A stretch of DNA of 64,000 nucleotides. It comes from Cristatella mucedo (taxonomy: Eukaryota > Bryozoa > Phylactolaemata > Cristatellidae). A model generated the notes under the pieces. It ran no database searches. It saw only the letters and a list, made by a program, of their open reading frames with translations, and was not told the origin of the DNA. Each line of letters starts with the position of its first letter. Within the stretch, counting starts at the first letter, position 1. The stretch is from the NCBI GenBank assembly GCA_009760855.2, contig WPIO01000051.1, positions 242,001 to 306,000 on the forward strand. The letters run 5' to 3'. A program made the translations under genes and the position numbers. This document shows positions 38,062-49,128 of this stretch, one piece after another.

Positions 38062-41000
38062 CTGAAACGGTGACATTCACTGCCATCTCAGTCACAAGCC
38101 ACAGATAGCAAATGCACAACGGCAAGAAGATCAGCAACGGTTGCATCGATCGTAGCACATGGCAAAGCCTTTGAGGCGCCTGGACCACGAGGCGCCAGCC
38201 TCCATTGTTGAGAATGCACATTGGATCACGAGCATGCAGGCCACAAGACAGCAAACTATTGCAGGCTTAGCCAGCCATGACCAGGCGGGCATGCTGCCTC
38301 AGGTTTAAATCTGCTTTCCTGTACCTCCATCGGTCATGCTGTTGCCCCTTTCCTCCATTTCCTGCTTAACTTTCTCGAGCTCCTCGGTTATCTAAACAGC
38401 AGACAGCAGCTGAGCATTTACTCCTGTGCCAGACAGAGCAGGCAGTGCCTGGTTTCGACTGGGGTTGGAGCATGGACTCACTTATAGATCACTGCTATAG
38501 AAGGCCGTTTACTCTATCTGCTGCATGACGTGTGAGTGCCCTTGCAGATGAGCGCTCATGCGTTTTTTGCACATGCCAGATGCCGAGCTAATCGATAGCC
38601 AGCTTCGAGCTACATGCAGCTGCCATGAGAGACCAACACACTGCTCCAGGGAGGGGTCAATCTATTGGGAGGGGGAGGGGGCGGTGACAAACTGGAGAAA
38701 GCATACCTCTGCCAGCTGCCGTGCCCTGTCCGTGACACCCGTGCTGCCTTGCTTGTACCTCTCTTTCGTCTCAGCCAGCCTGTCTTGCATCGTCCTTAAA
38801 AAAATACGATGCTGATGACAGGATAAGCAGAAGTGCGGCAGAAAACAAGATGACCACGTTAAAGTACGCATGCGTGAACACATACGTTTGAGAAAGAGTG
38901 AAAGATGGTGCATGTAGACAATATCGAAACAAAGGCAGCAAGCATCACACAATGCGTCTTATGTTCACAAAGAAACGAACGACTCACGCAAGTGCAATAC
39001 TAAAGATGCATAGGGCATGGCGAGAACAATCAGCAACCACAGATGATGCTAGCTTGTATCAGATGCATTCGCATTGAGACGATTCGGCAACAAGAAGGCA
39101 TCACCTTACCGAAATTCGGTAAGGTGATGCTCGAGCTGATTGTTCAAATATTTCTCGCGAGTGGCGATCTTGTCTAATGTCTTCGTTATTTCGTCGTGCA
39201 TTTTGTTGAGCAGGTTACGTGTCTCGGTGAGGGATGTCTCGATGCCGTCCCTGTGCTGATGCATCTGCTCGACATGCTGGCGCCAATCCTGCATACAGCA
39301 GAGTCAGCGAACCAGATTGATATGCTTTAGTTCCACCTTTGTGTTGGGCTGCCACGTCCAGGACGGTGGCTAATAATGCAAACACTGATAATAATAATAA
39401 CATAATAATAATAATAGTAGGTCTTTTGCAGAGCACCCTAAGAGAACTTAATCTCTATTCAGTCACTTTACAAACTGTTCAAAGGGCAGCAGTGAAAAAT
39501 AGGTCATACAATGCAAGATATCCTGTTGAGGCAAGCGTGCAAAAGTGCATCATTATCATGCTAAGACAAATATGCAAAAAGCACACAGAAGGCTCACGGC
39601 CGCTGGTTAGTAGGATCCCGGTTAGTAACACTCAATCAGTCTCGCACAGGCAAACAAAGCAAACTAGAAAAAGATATGTCCACTGGGGTGCTATAAAGTG
39701 CCTTTTGCTATTGGCCTTAGTAGAGACTCGCACAGTTTCCTAATACACACCACATACAACATAAAAGAACATATCACTCACAAAAACCAAAGGCTGTGTA
39801 AAACAGATATGTTTCCAGCTTATTTATAAATTTCATGAAGTCAGGAGATAGTGAGTTTCAACCTTTGGGATTATATGTAACTGACGGCGCAGTCTCCGAG
39901 CTTGTGGTGCAGCAGAGGTCGTTAGTGATACTAATTCATACAGGTATGCCAGAGCCAAAAATATAGTGACCTATGAGGTGAATAGAGTGACAGGATCTAA
40001 CCTAAGTCAATACCCTCACTGATAGGCAGGCTGTTAATCATCGGTGTAATTTAGCAGGTGCCACGTTTGCGACAGATAAGTGTAGCTACTGAGTTTTCAC
40101 CAACTGTACACGTGTTATTGCAGTTACAGGGATACCCCCAAAAAGTGAGTCACAGAAGTCTAGTCAGGATGTCACGAATGCATAGACTAGCTTGGCTGTG
40201 GTGTTTCAATGCAAGCAAGATCAATTTTTTGCAATGCTGCGAGGGTAAAAGTTGAAAGGGGATCTTACTGTAGAGCTGATCCCACGACGATAGCCGATAG
40301 AGCTGATAGATAGCTGAAGATAATAGAGTCGGAGGCGATCTGTCCCTGCCGTGACTTAGGCAGACTCTGTCAGCTCATTTAAATAGAACTATCAGCAGCA
40401 TTTGATACCATTGATCACCAAATGCTTCTTGAAAAACTATCACCTAACCTGGACATTTCTGGCACTGCACAGCAATAGTTTCGGTCCTGTCTCAGTGACA
40501 GATTTGTGAGTGTTAATGTCTATTGCTAAAAGACTACCTTTAAATAATAGAGTACTTCAGAAATCGGTGCTTGATCCAATTCATATCCCAGTCTATACTC
40601 TCTCTCTCTCTCTCTCTCACTCTTGCCGATTTAACTGCCAAACACAATCTCGGATTTAATTTTTGTGGAGAACACATATAGCTGTACTTTTGCTTTTGAT
40701 TCCATCTGCATATATAACATATCCAGCATATCCCATCAGCATATCCCACCTGCACATTCCATCTGCATATCTAACACATCCAGCATTACTAACTCTGATA
40801 ACTCCCTCACAGCATGTATTGCTGACATTTACAATTAGATGCCAGCACACAGTCTCAAATTGAATAAGGATACAATGAACCTCATAGAAATGGGTAAGCC
40901 TTAAGTTACTCAGAAACTGGCAAATTTACCCTCAAAATAGACACAGTCAGCATATCTCCTTTCGTGACTGCATGCAATCCAGATGTCCTGTTCTAAAGTA

Positions 41001-44000
41001 ACATTTATTTAGACAACCACACCAGCACCATTGTCTAGCCTCCCTACTGTCAGCATTTCAAAAAATTGGGCCGCTTAGTTAGACATCCCATCCAAAGCTG
41101 GTCGATGCATTTGTGACATTATATTTTGATTTTTGACTCACTTTTCAAAGGCCTTCCAGCTGCCTATGTACTAAGGCGATTAAAGTTGATTTACAACTCT
41201 GCAGCGAGGCTTGCTCACTCGTGACCATCGCAACTACCAAATTACAACACTTCCCACCGACCTGAACTGGCTAAACCTTCAAGCCACACACCGGCATCAA
41301 GGTCTTCTTTCTCTTGCTCCAGAATACCTTTTCGGACGAAATACTTGCTTCTCAAACTTTGCATCCTAATACCCGTTCTCCTTACTCAAGTCGTTTAGCT
41401 GTGCCTCTCACAAAGCCTAGAACCTATCAACAACCGATATCACTGTAACTGCTAACTTGGAAAGATTTAAAAAGTAGCCAAAAACCAACCTGTTCCACTT
41501 TATCCAAGTCCATGTGAATTGTTTGACCCTATTTTCCTCATGTTTTCAGAGACTGTGCGTGCTATCTTGCTAAGCAGTTCACATTCTTCAATCACACTGC
41601 ATGTAAAATGCCTTGACAAAGATTTAATTCTCATTGGGTGCTATACAAATGCCTTAATATTATCATTATTACCCAATGTAAGGTAGCAAGCCTGAGAACG
41701 GCTTGACTAAAGCCACCACAAGTCTGTTAGCCACAACCAAGCACATACTCCGTAAAGACAGTGCAATGAGATATTCCCCATTGCTTTAATAGATGTAATA
41801 CCATAAAAGTGCACAAAACAGTACATTCTAGCTGCAAGTGAGGAATGTATGGTGGTCAGTAGGGCAACAGTACCAAGCAGCCTGCGAATTATAAGAAAAC
41901 ATGCAATTATAAAGATGAAAGAGAAACGGCAGCTGCTGACCGCTCACCTTGTTATCAGTCCTGATGGTAACCTTGAGTTGTGGCAGCACTCGCTCGACCT
42001 CTAGTTTCCACTCTGTTGCTGATGTATTAGACACCATAATGCTTTCAGGCTTTGCAATTTCTGCTTCCTGAAACACAGCATTGATTTTTCAATATCACTA
42101 AGTTATTACCTTTTCATTTTTGTGTCCAATGTCAGCCACACGAGCTTTGTTTATGTAAACAGTTTGGAATTGTCATTTCTTTTAACTGTATCGATTTTGG
42201 ACCCAATCGTCAAAAAATGGTGTACCAACTGGAATTTATACCTGCCTTCAAGAGTTCGAGCTTCAAAACTAGCTGTATTGCAACTCGACTAAGACTACTC
42301 GCGATAGCATCGTGCCAAAGCGAGTCAACATTCCTAAGTATGTTATCATAAAAGCAGGCAGCATTACACCACGCACCCAGTTTATTACTCCTACCAGAAG
42401 CTAATGAGATATACCAAAGTGAGCTCCTTATTCGGCTGAAAGATCAATGTCAGCCCCCCAACAGGGGAGCCAATGTCAGTAGAAGCTGGCAAAGACGGGC
42501 ACTTCAAAGCAGCTATTCAGTCACAGCATGTAAATCGCTAAACAATACATTTCGTCTTCTTCGCGAGAGAAATGTTCCGACAAAGACTCTTGTCCCACTT
42601 TGGAGGGTTCCTTAAAATCCCAGCTGTGCATTGCCCCACCTATCTCTGAAGGCAGCACTAGCAGATGGGAGAATCGGCCATAGTCAGATCACTGACTGTC
42701 TCATTCACGTAAAGACTCAACAAAGTGGCACTGGCCCACCATACTGCTGTTTGAGATACCGGCAGAAAGTAAGTGGAAAATGTCGAAGTAGACTGACTGC
42801 TAGCTGTTGCCCGATACGACAGGGAGAAAGGGGGAGGGGTAGGGGAGGGGGAACAAACTGAGAGGAGGAGGCACCTATTTAGCACAGGCATGCCGGACAA
42901 ACCATCGCCGGTTTACAAAAGTGTCACCAACCATGGCACATGTCTCATACCTCTCGAGTTGCACCACGCCGTTAGCTTTCAGAAGCTAGCACCCTCGAAT
43001 TAGTCGCAGCCGTGGCTAGTCTTGTGAAACGCGCAAGAAGCCGACCGAGTGAGCTGAGTCGGAGGTTTGTCATGCACATGCCAAACCAGCGAAATGACCA
43101 ATTACCTTGGCCGTCTTTAATCCGTTGAGATCGAGAAGGCTCTCCTCGTCCTCAAGATCGTCCTCGGCGAGCTCTGCCTCGTCCCCCATCTTCTGTAAAT
43201 CAAGCTCAGCATCATCGTCGATAACATTATCTTCGACATCGTCGGCTTCTTGGGGGTACTTTGGTCTGCAAAAAAAGAGGAACTGCATGCCACCATGACT
43301 GTGAAACGAGTGGCAATACAACAAAAAAGGCTACCATTTATGATAGCAATGCCGAGCACTTGAACAATAGGTCCTATCTAAACTAAGGAGTTAATTTCGC
43401 TTCTGCTGCAGAGAAATTTTACCGATGTAGCCATCCGTGGCAAAACATTTTGAGAGACTCGAGCAGAAGTCGCCAGAATAGAAATCGACACCTGACGGTC
43501 CAGCAAAAAAAGGCTAAGGAATGGGTGCCCGTGACGAGAGCAGCGACCAGAGCTTTGGCACTCTCTGCTCTTCTTTGAGGATCCAGACTCTGACGAAATG
43601 GTTCAAAAGTTTCGTCCCGTGCTGTAAGAACACTAGAGACATGATATGACTCAGCAGCTAGGCTTGTCTGTCATGACCGTCTGTGCTGCCAAACCATGTC
43701 ACTTCTCTCTGACCTGCTGCTGCTGTTCTGCTATTGCTACTGCTGGGCTGCTGCTGCTGCACTACTGCTTTGCTAGCTGTTGCTAGGCTCAGCCCAGCTC
43801 TGAAACAGCTAGAGCTTCTCTGCTCTGTGCTGCGCTAGCTATGCTGTACTAGCTGCTGCTAAGCAGCACTAGCAGTTGCTGAGCTTCTCTAGCTGTTGGT
43901 AAGCTGAGCTGAGCTGCACTGAAATGCACAGAGCTGTGCTGAAATGCACCAAGCTGCGCTGAAATGCACAGTGCATCCTCAGTGCACTGTGCACCGAGCT

Positions 44001-45495
44001 GTGCTGAAATGCACTGAGCTGCGCTTAAATGCACCGAGCTGCATTGAAATGTACCGAGCTGCGCTGAAATGCACCGAGCTGCGCTGAAATGCACCGAGCT
44101 GCGCTGAAATGCACCGAGCTGCGCTGAAATGCACCGAGCTGCGCTGAAATGCACCGAGCTGCGTTGAAATGCACCGAGCTGCGCTGAAATGCACTGAGCT
44201 ACGCTATCCTGTGCTGTGGTAGTTGCCCTGTGCTACAGCTGAGCTGATGTAAGCTGTACCAGCTGCGCTGCACTGAGGTGAGTTGAGCCGAGCTGAGAGC
44301 AGCTAGCAGTTGCTTAGCTGCTCTGCGCTGCTTTGCTGTGCTGCTGCTGTGCGGTTGTTGCGCTGTTGCTGCAAATAAGCCGGGGCTGCGACCGCAGCTG
44401 ACAGGTTCCGCACTCAGCATATCTGCTGGGTATGCTGTGTTTAGCACACATACACCTGAATACGAGTGACGTCAGAGATCCATAATAAGAGGACAATAGT
44501 CTTACAATCCCAAGCAATGATACTCATCCTTCAAAACTCACAACATCACAATCAAACATCACAGCACAATTCCGAGCTCATTCCCTTGCACTAAGGGTAC
44601 ACATGTACCAACCAAAAACTCATAGCAATTGGTCTTTTGCAGCACGATGGAATCCCCTCGTTTTTCCCTGTGCCCCTCATCATTGCTGGGCCTTCCACAA
44701 TTTCAGTGCGTGCTATTAGCACTGATATGTGAAGAGCAAAGGGCAGTAGTAAGTGGAAGAGGCGATCAAGCCAGCAAGAAAGCCAGCAAATTACAACAAG
44801 CAAGAAGATCACACCGACTCATTAGTGTGATTGTATGATACACATTCAAGAGTGTGCGTGAACGTGCGTACACAATAATAGTAATAGTAATAATAATACA
44901 TTTGTATAGCACCATACATGTGTGTGAGTGCCTCACCACCGACTTGCTCATGCGCTAATGTATTCACATATGTGCAGTGTGCTTGTTAAAATACTAGCAC
45001 ACCAGCAAATATGCATTAATAATAATAATAATAATAATAATATAATTCATTTGTATAGCGCCCCAAGAGAACTTAATCTCTATTCAGGCGCTTCACATAC
45101 GCCTCCGGGCTCGAGCCCACGACCTCAGCCAGACCATGGTCGGGGCGAGCACCTTAACCGCTAGACCAAACCAGGCGACCTATTAATACACTCACGAGTG
45201 CAAAATGCACACATAACCAGCTGCTCACTGATGGACTGCACACATAACCAGCTGCTCACCAATGGAGCATCTACAAACATGCTTGCTTGCAAGCCAACCC
45301 ACAGGTCCAATACCAGACGCATGCGTACATGTGCACAGCACACATCAAACGCACTCCCTGTCATGCACTCATTTGCTAGCATGCACTGGCTATCGTGCAT
45401 TTGCTTGAATGTACTCACTCACTGACACTGACAGACTGACTGACTGACTGACTGACTGACTGACTGACTGACTGACTGACTGACTGACTCACTCA

Positions 45496-45582
<87 letters not shown>

Positions 45583-47283
45583 GCACACACGTACACACAA
45601 ACACATAGACACACACTCGCATATACACTCTCACACACATACCTACATACACAACCACGAGCACAGAAAAATCTTGGCAAGTAAAGAAAAAAGGAGTGCT
45701 GTTCCTCTAAGCTAATGTGAAGCAAAGCATTGTAGTGCTTGAAATTGCTATATGTTCCTAATGTCTAGGTACCCAATCAAAGGCATCGCAAGCATGAGCA
45801 ACAGCTACTAAGGGCCTAACAAGAGCAGCCAGGCACTCGGTTGGCGATAAGCGTTTTCCGAGTCTCGGGCTAGATCATTGCTGTTGCACAAATCCGAGTT
45901 GCAAAGTGTGTAAAACACGCAACAGTTGGAGGCACTCGATCATAAGGCTCCGAGAAAGCTGTGAAGGCATCACGAAGCTGCATACACAACGTCTTGATAC
46001 CTTTTCCATCCGAAGCGCGTTCCCTTGAGAGCCGCATCACACAGCTTGTTGAGCACGTCAATGCAGTAGTCACCACTTCCGGATTTAAGCTTACCAGGTG
46101 GAAAATCAATGGAGTAGCCCTATAACATGCACAAGTAGCTCGAAAACGGTTGTCTGCATTGCTTACACCGACAATCTGATGCAGCAGTGCTATGATAAAC
46201 ATGACACGAGTGATTCCGCAGCTGTAAACCGGTGCATGGCTGTTGCAACGTGGTGTAAAAAGGCGTGTAGGAGCAACAGTTTGCTACCTTAGGCAAGATC
46301 GTGAGATGAATGCAGCATTAGGCTGCCCTAGCGCTTTTGACTATTAACATGGGCTGTGGCATAAGAGCAGGAGCAGGAAGCTGTAAGAGGACAGTCTCGT
46401 GATGCACGACAGAGCCCTAAGTCTCGTGATGGGCCCCGTAAGCCCCATGACGATACGTGATGATGCAAAAGACTGATAGCAAGTGCATGAGTTAAGAGCA
46501 GCTGCGGGCTAATGACAGCCTGGCAACTCTACACGGCTGCTGGATTGGTAAGGTCTGAGTCGTCGACAGTGGATGGTGGGGACGTGGTGAGGCACAAAGC
46601 TTAGGCCAAGGCACAGTTCTAATGAACTAGTTCTAATGAATGCGGCAATAGCTGAGGTCTGTCAACAGCTAGCAAAGCAGCGAAGCCAAAAACGGTCACT
46701 AACCATCTCCTTCAACTCAAATAAGATGCTTGAAATCGTCGCGTTCGGATCATCATACTGAAACGAAACATACCATTGTCACCATCATCAACGGAGACGC
46801 TGCATATGTCATCCACTACATCGTAGCGCAAATTTCAAACCTCTTGGGGTTGGTCGAATTGACGCCCTGCGGTTCGAAGCAACCAAGCCGCTAGTGATGT
46901 AAAATTGAAAAACTGCTCGCCCGGGTTGGTTGGTATAGCGAAATAGTGTCTGAAAAAGACAGGGAAGTTTATCAGAGCAGTGCTCGAGCAAGCTGTCGTT
47001 TTCATCTCCTAGATGTCCCCAAGTCAGAGGTAAGGCAATTCGTCAGACATAATATGAATACAGTCAATTACATAGAATTGTTTTCGCATCCGTTACCACC
47101 AGCAAGAGTTCTGGTAACTCGCCTTGAAAACGGTTTGAATCCGAGCTGCTTGCAGAAACCCTTCTCAAAGTTGAGGAGCTTGAGTTTCTCTATAATAGAT
47201 TCCATAAGTACGAAAGGTGAGAACGCTGCCCCAGGTCCTCCTCCGTCTTCGACGTCATCCCCTCGCTTTTTATCGTCTGCCAT
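37877..47283 (-). CDS. IFT57: Intraflagellar transport protein 57 (IFT-B subunit), complete
   Basis: Ten exons: 47283-47123, 46949-46841, 46757-46704, 46119-46001, 43265-43106, 42067-41948, 39288-39110, 38794-38707, 38391-38325, 38061-37877. They join to 413 residues (human about 429), in phase throughout. IFT57 is a peripheral IFT-B component that moves along the axoneme, partners IFT20 through coiled coils, and is needed to build cilia. Visible landmarks: an N-terminal CH-like domain (about 15-147) with VEKLKLL-like IIEKLKLL and HYFAIPTNPGEQFF; an acidic linker (about 150-195); a highly conserved EVERVLPQLKVTIRTDNK (about 224-241); DWRQHVEQMHQHR; and a coiled coil to about 385 containing TREKYLNNQLE and MDIRIGVLEH. 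The family match is strong end to end. Intron 1 is GC-AG. Introns 4 and 6 contain a minisatellite, a SINE and LINE copies. Confidence 0.97.
38325..38391 (-). CDS. IFT57: IFT57 exon 9 (residues 331-352)
   Basis: Acceptor gctgtttag|ATA; encodes ITEELEKVKQEMEERGNSMT then DG. Donor GATGGAG|GTACAG. Too short to stand out as an open frame. Confidence 0.93.
38707..38794 (-). CDS. IFT57: IFT57 exon 8 (residues 301-330)
   Basis: Acceptor tttttttaag|G completes Arg301, then TMQDRLAETKERYKQGSTGV. Donor GCAGAG|GTATGC. Confidence 0.95.
39098..39130. repeat. 33-nt perfect palindrome over the IFT57 exon 7 donor
   Basis: The 16-nt arm GCATCACCTTACCGAA is followed by one base and then by its exact reverse complement. 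The exon-intron boundary (39110/39109) lies within it. Confidence 0.97.
39110..39288 (-). CDS. IFT57: IFT57 exon 7 (residues 242-300)
   Basis: Acceptor ctgtatgcag|GAT; encodes DWRQHVEQMHQHRDGIETSL and TREKYLNNQLEHHLTEF. Donor TTTCG|GTAAGG lies inside a 33-nt perfect palindrome (39098-39130). Confidence 0.97.
39419..40300 (-). mobile_element. LINE 3' region, decayed, in IFT57 intron 6
   Basis: Begins with the tail (aataataataatagtag, then 'gcaccctaagagaacttaat') and continues with blocks shared with 21505-22300, such as 'gtcacgaatgcatag' and 'tgagtcacagaagtc'. No intact frame. Confidence 0.65.
40380..41670 (+). mobile_element. LINE ORF2 fragment with RT motif, in IFT57 intron 6
   Basis: The plus strand reads ELSAAFDTIDHQMLLEKL at about 40385-40440, the conserved start of the CR1/L2-type RT palm. 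A degraded LYFCF block follows near 40680. A C-terminal FKK/LN-type region lies near 41470, and the tail 'gggtgctatacaaatg' at 41635-41652. Stops and indels make it inactive. It is antisense to IFT57. Confidence 0.85.
41948..42067 (-). CDS. IFT57: IFT57 exon 6 (residues 202-241)
   Basis: Acceptor gtgtttcag|GAA; encodes the most conserved block, EVERVLPQLKVTIRTDNK. Donor AACAAG|GTGAGC. Confidence 0.97.
43106..43265 (-). CDS. IFT57: IFT57 exon 5 (residues 148-201), acidic linker
   Basis: Acceptor tttttttgcag|A completes Arg148, then PKYPQEADDVEDNVIDDDAE and ESLLDLNGLK. Donor GCCAAG|GTAATT. Confidence 0.95.
43680..44380. repeat. Minisatellite in IFT57 intron 4 (20-bp unit) with CTG-rich flanks
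   Basis: Core array at about 43918-44208 is built from a 20-bp unit, gcgctgaaatgcaccgagct, with point variants. Flanks are degenerate CTG/AGCTG-rich sequence. The array produces artificial frames of the ISAQLGAFQRSSVHFSAARC type on the minus strand. Confidence 0.95.
45016..45175 (-). mobile_element. tRNA-derived SINE, family A, best copy, in IFT57 intron 4
   Basis: On the minus strand: ctggtttggtctagcggtta (box A), a box-B-like gggctcgagcccg about 50 bp later, then the LINE-like tail ending in 'gcgctatacaaatgaatt' and a (TTA)n run. The head resembles a tRNA with a TGGTCTAGCGGTTAAGG box A. Confidence 0.9.
45427..45580. repeat. (CTGA)n and (CA)n compound microsatellite
   Basis: About 60 bp of CTGA tetranucleotide, a few CTCA units, then about 90 bp of CA. 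Located in IFT57 intron 4. Confidence 0.98.
46001..46119 (-). CDS. IFT57: IFT57 exon 4 (residues 109-147)
   Basis: Acceptor gttatag|GGC, then GYSIDFPPGKLKSGSGDYCI, matching the family's DFPPSKLKSGYGE region. Donor TGGAAAAG|GTATCA. Confidence 0.92.
46704..46757 (-). CDS. IFT57: IFT57 exon 3 (residues 91-108)
   Basis: Acceptor tttcgtttcag|TAT; encodes YDDPNATISSILFELKEM; donor ATG|GTTAGT. Intron 2 is only 83 nt. Confidence 0.95.
46841..46949 (-). CDS. IFT57: IFT57 exon 2 (residues 54-90)
   Basis: Acceptor ctttttcag|A completes Arg54, then HYFAIPTNPGEQFFNFTSLA. Donor CCAAGAG|GTTTGA. Confidence 0.95.
47123..47283 (-). CDS. IFT57: IFT57 exon 1 (residues 1-53)
   Basis: Start MADDKKRGDDVEDGGG leads into the family's conserved FVLMESIIEKLKLLNFEKGF. 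It ends CCGTTTTCAAG|GCGAGT: the donor is GC, not GT, with an otherwise strong consensus. Confidence 0.95.
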
Positions 47284-47748
47284 TCAGGGGTGAACCAGGC
47301 GGCCTTACTCAACCCACAAAGGCCGTAACCGAATGGTGGCCGCCGGAGTAACCAACGACTCCGTCGCAGCTGAGGAACGTGCGCCTGCGCAGAAGACCAG
47401 GAAGCCGATTGTGTGCCATTTAATGGCCGCCCGACCGCGCACTGGATTAAAATTATTTAGCTAGATTAGTAGCCCTTAAGTTATTTAGGCTAATTTATGT
47501 GAATTATTTTTTGTGAATATGTTTATGCATGCAGCGGCAAGAGTAATAACGTCCAGTCCCTAATAAGGTGGCGGCAGCTCATATTAGGTAACCACTGACA
47601 GGCGAACGGAAGCGCCGCTCACCTCTTACCGGCAATGAATGGACAGGCCACACCCCTAGCCGGAGCTCTTGGGAGCCGGCGCTCGCAGCTTCAACGACCA
47701 CGTCCACGTCCGACGAGGCAGCGTGATTGCGGATACTTAAGTCGGTAC

Positions 47749-48020
47749 TGTTGTGTAGCGGCGTCTCCAGCGGCGGCTGTTGTAGTGGGAGTCTCGCGGA
47801 GACAGAGCGAGCGCACGTTCGCGGTAAACGAGACTCTGCTTTATTACTCTCAACGGGCACATATATGAGAGCTCGATCAATCGCAGCAGATGACACGAAA
47901 TAAAATCTGCATTAGTGGCCCTACGCTGCGCTGCTTCAATGGCGCAACTATTGGCAACAGCTGAGGCATTAGTGTCAGGCGCTTCGCTAATTACAGCAGA
48001 AGCCGCAGGCGCACACGACA
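47749..48020 (-). repeat. 3' LTR
   Basis: Minus-strand start TGTCGTGTGCGCC, end ...CGCTACACAACA. Contains an AATAAA-type signal (gagtaataaagcagag on the minus strand). Confidence 0.85.
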
Positions 48021-48035
48021 TCCCTTCCCCCAAAG
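48021..48035 (-). promoter_or_regulatory. Polypurine tract of the LTR element
   Basis: The minus strand reads TTTGGGGGAAGGGA immediately before the 3' LTR start TGTCG. This is the expected position and composition for plus-strand priming. Confidence 0.75.
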
Positions 48036-48482
48036 CAAATAGATTTCATAGTCCACCAGCCTATCTGAGGAGGTGGCGGCCCTCATGACTGGAACGTCGC
48101 TGTAGCCATTGGCTCCCGTGTTCTCCTCGTCCGCTTGCTCAGGCGGTGCCTTGTCCGCCGATTGTCGTTCGCGCTCTGCCCGGATATTAATGTAGCATTA
48201 ACGAGTTCCTAAAGGCTTGGATGGGGTGCAGGCTACGTGACAGCCACTCACAGGAGGCGCACATTAACTTTGCCCCTCGCGAGCAGCCGGTCATAGACGC
48301 TGCCCACCTTTAGGCAAAGGTGGGGCACCGCTCCCACTGTCAGGCGGTTCCCGCAGGGTCGCCTCCGTGCGAGCCCCGATGGCCGGTCGCATGCGCTCGT
48401 CGCCGGCCGATCCCGCCCTTCAAAAACCACTGCGGCTCATTGTGGCCTCGCCGTTCTCGGAGTTCCACTCCGAGTCGATCTC

Positions 48483-49128
48483 GTGGTTGTGCTGCTGCTC
48501 TGCGCTCAGCACCGAGACACTCTCGCAGGTGCTCTTCGCCGCCCCAACGCTCACTCTGCTGTGTGCTTCGCCGAAGCGAAGCTCTCGCTGCTTCGCTCGC
48601 GGGCAGCTCGCACCTCGTCGCAGGCTGCTATAGCCTTGCCGCTGCCGATCGCTATCTCGCGGTGCTCCTCTGCGCTCTGCAGCGAGACGCTCGTGCAGGT
48701 GCTCTTCACCACCGAGACGCCGCTCTCGGCGCTGCTCTCCGCGGCCGCTGAGATGCTCTCCGCAGTGCAGTTACGACGCTCGCGCTGCTGCGCTTGGTGG
48801 CCAAGACGTCGCTCTTACGGACGCATTTCGCTGCCGCCGCTGCCGCGAGCATCTCCCTGCTGCGCCTCGCAGCTGCGACGCTCTTGCTGCTGCGCTACGC
48901 AGCCAATACGTCACTCTCGCGGGCTGCCTGCGCCTGGTCGCAGTCTACTATCGCCTTGCTGCTTACTGCTATCTCGCGGTGCTACTCTGCGCTGTGCACA
49001 GAAACGCTCATGCGGGTGCTCTTCACCACCGAGACGCCGCTCTCGGCGCTGCTCTCCGAGGCCGCCGAGACGCTCTCCGCCGCTACGACGCTCTCGCTGC
49101 TGCGCTTCGCCGCCGAGACGTCGCTCGC
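48483..49128 (-). repeat. Ser/Ala-encoding internal repeats of the LTR element
   Basis: GC-rich degenerate direct repeats. For example the block ending 'gctcttcaccaccgagacgc' occurs at 48701 and again at 49018 (spacing 317 bp), with a shorter related copy at 48531. On the minus strand, in frame with the gag-like ORF beyond its stop, they read as Ser/Ala-rich units (such as ASDVSAAKRSSESVVAAE), broken by further stops. Confidence 0.75.

Noticed and set aside
43849-44194. Minus-strand frames of repeated AQLGAFQRSSVHFS type
   Set aside because: Minisatellite inside IFT57 intron 4; unit length 20 bp is not a multiple of three, so frames cycle.
45870-46202. 110-residue minus-strand frame overlapping IFT57 exon 4
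   Set aside because: Wrong frame; the IFT57 frame here matches the family and has consistent splice phases.
47284-47460. RFX X-box in the IFT57 promoter
   Set aside because: X-boxes often control cilia genes, but no sequence here fits the inverted GTTNCC...GGNAAC consensus well enough.
47635-47868. Plus-strand frame spanning the LTR start
   Set aside because: It overlaps the LTR boundary and has no coding features.
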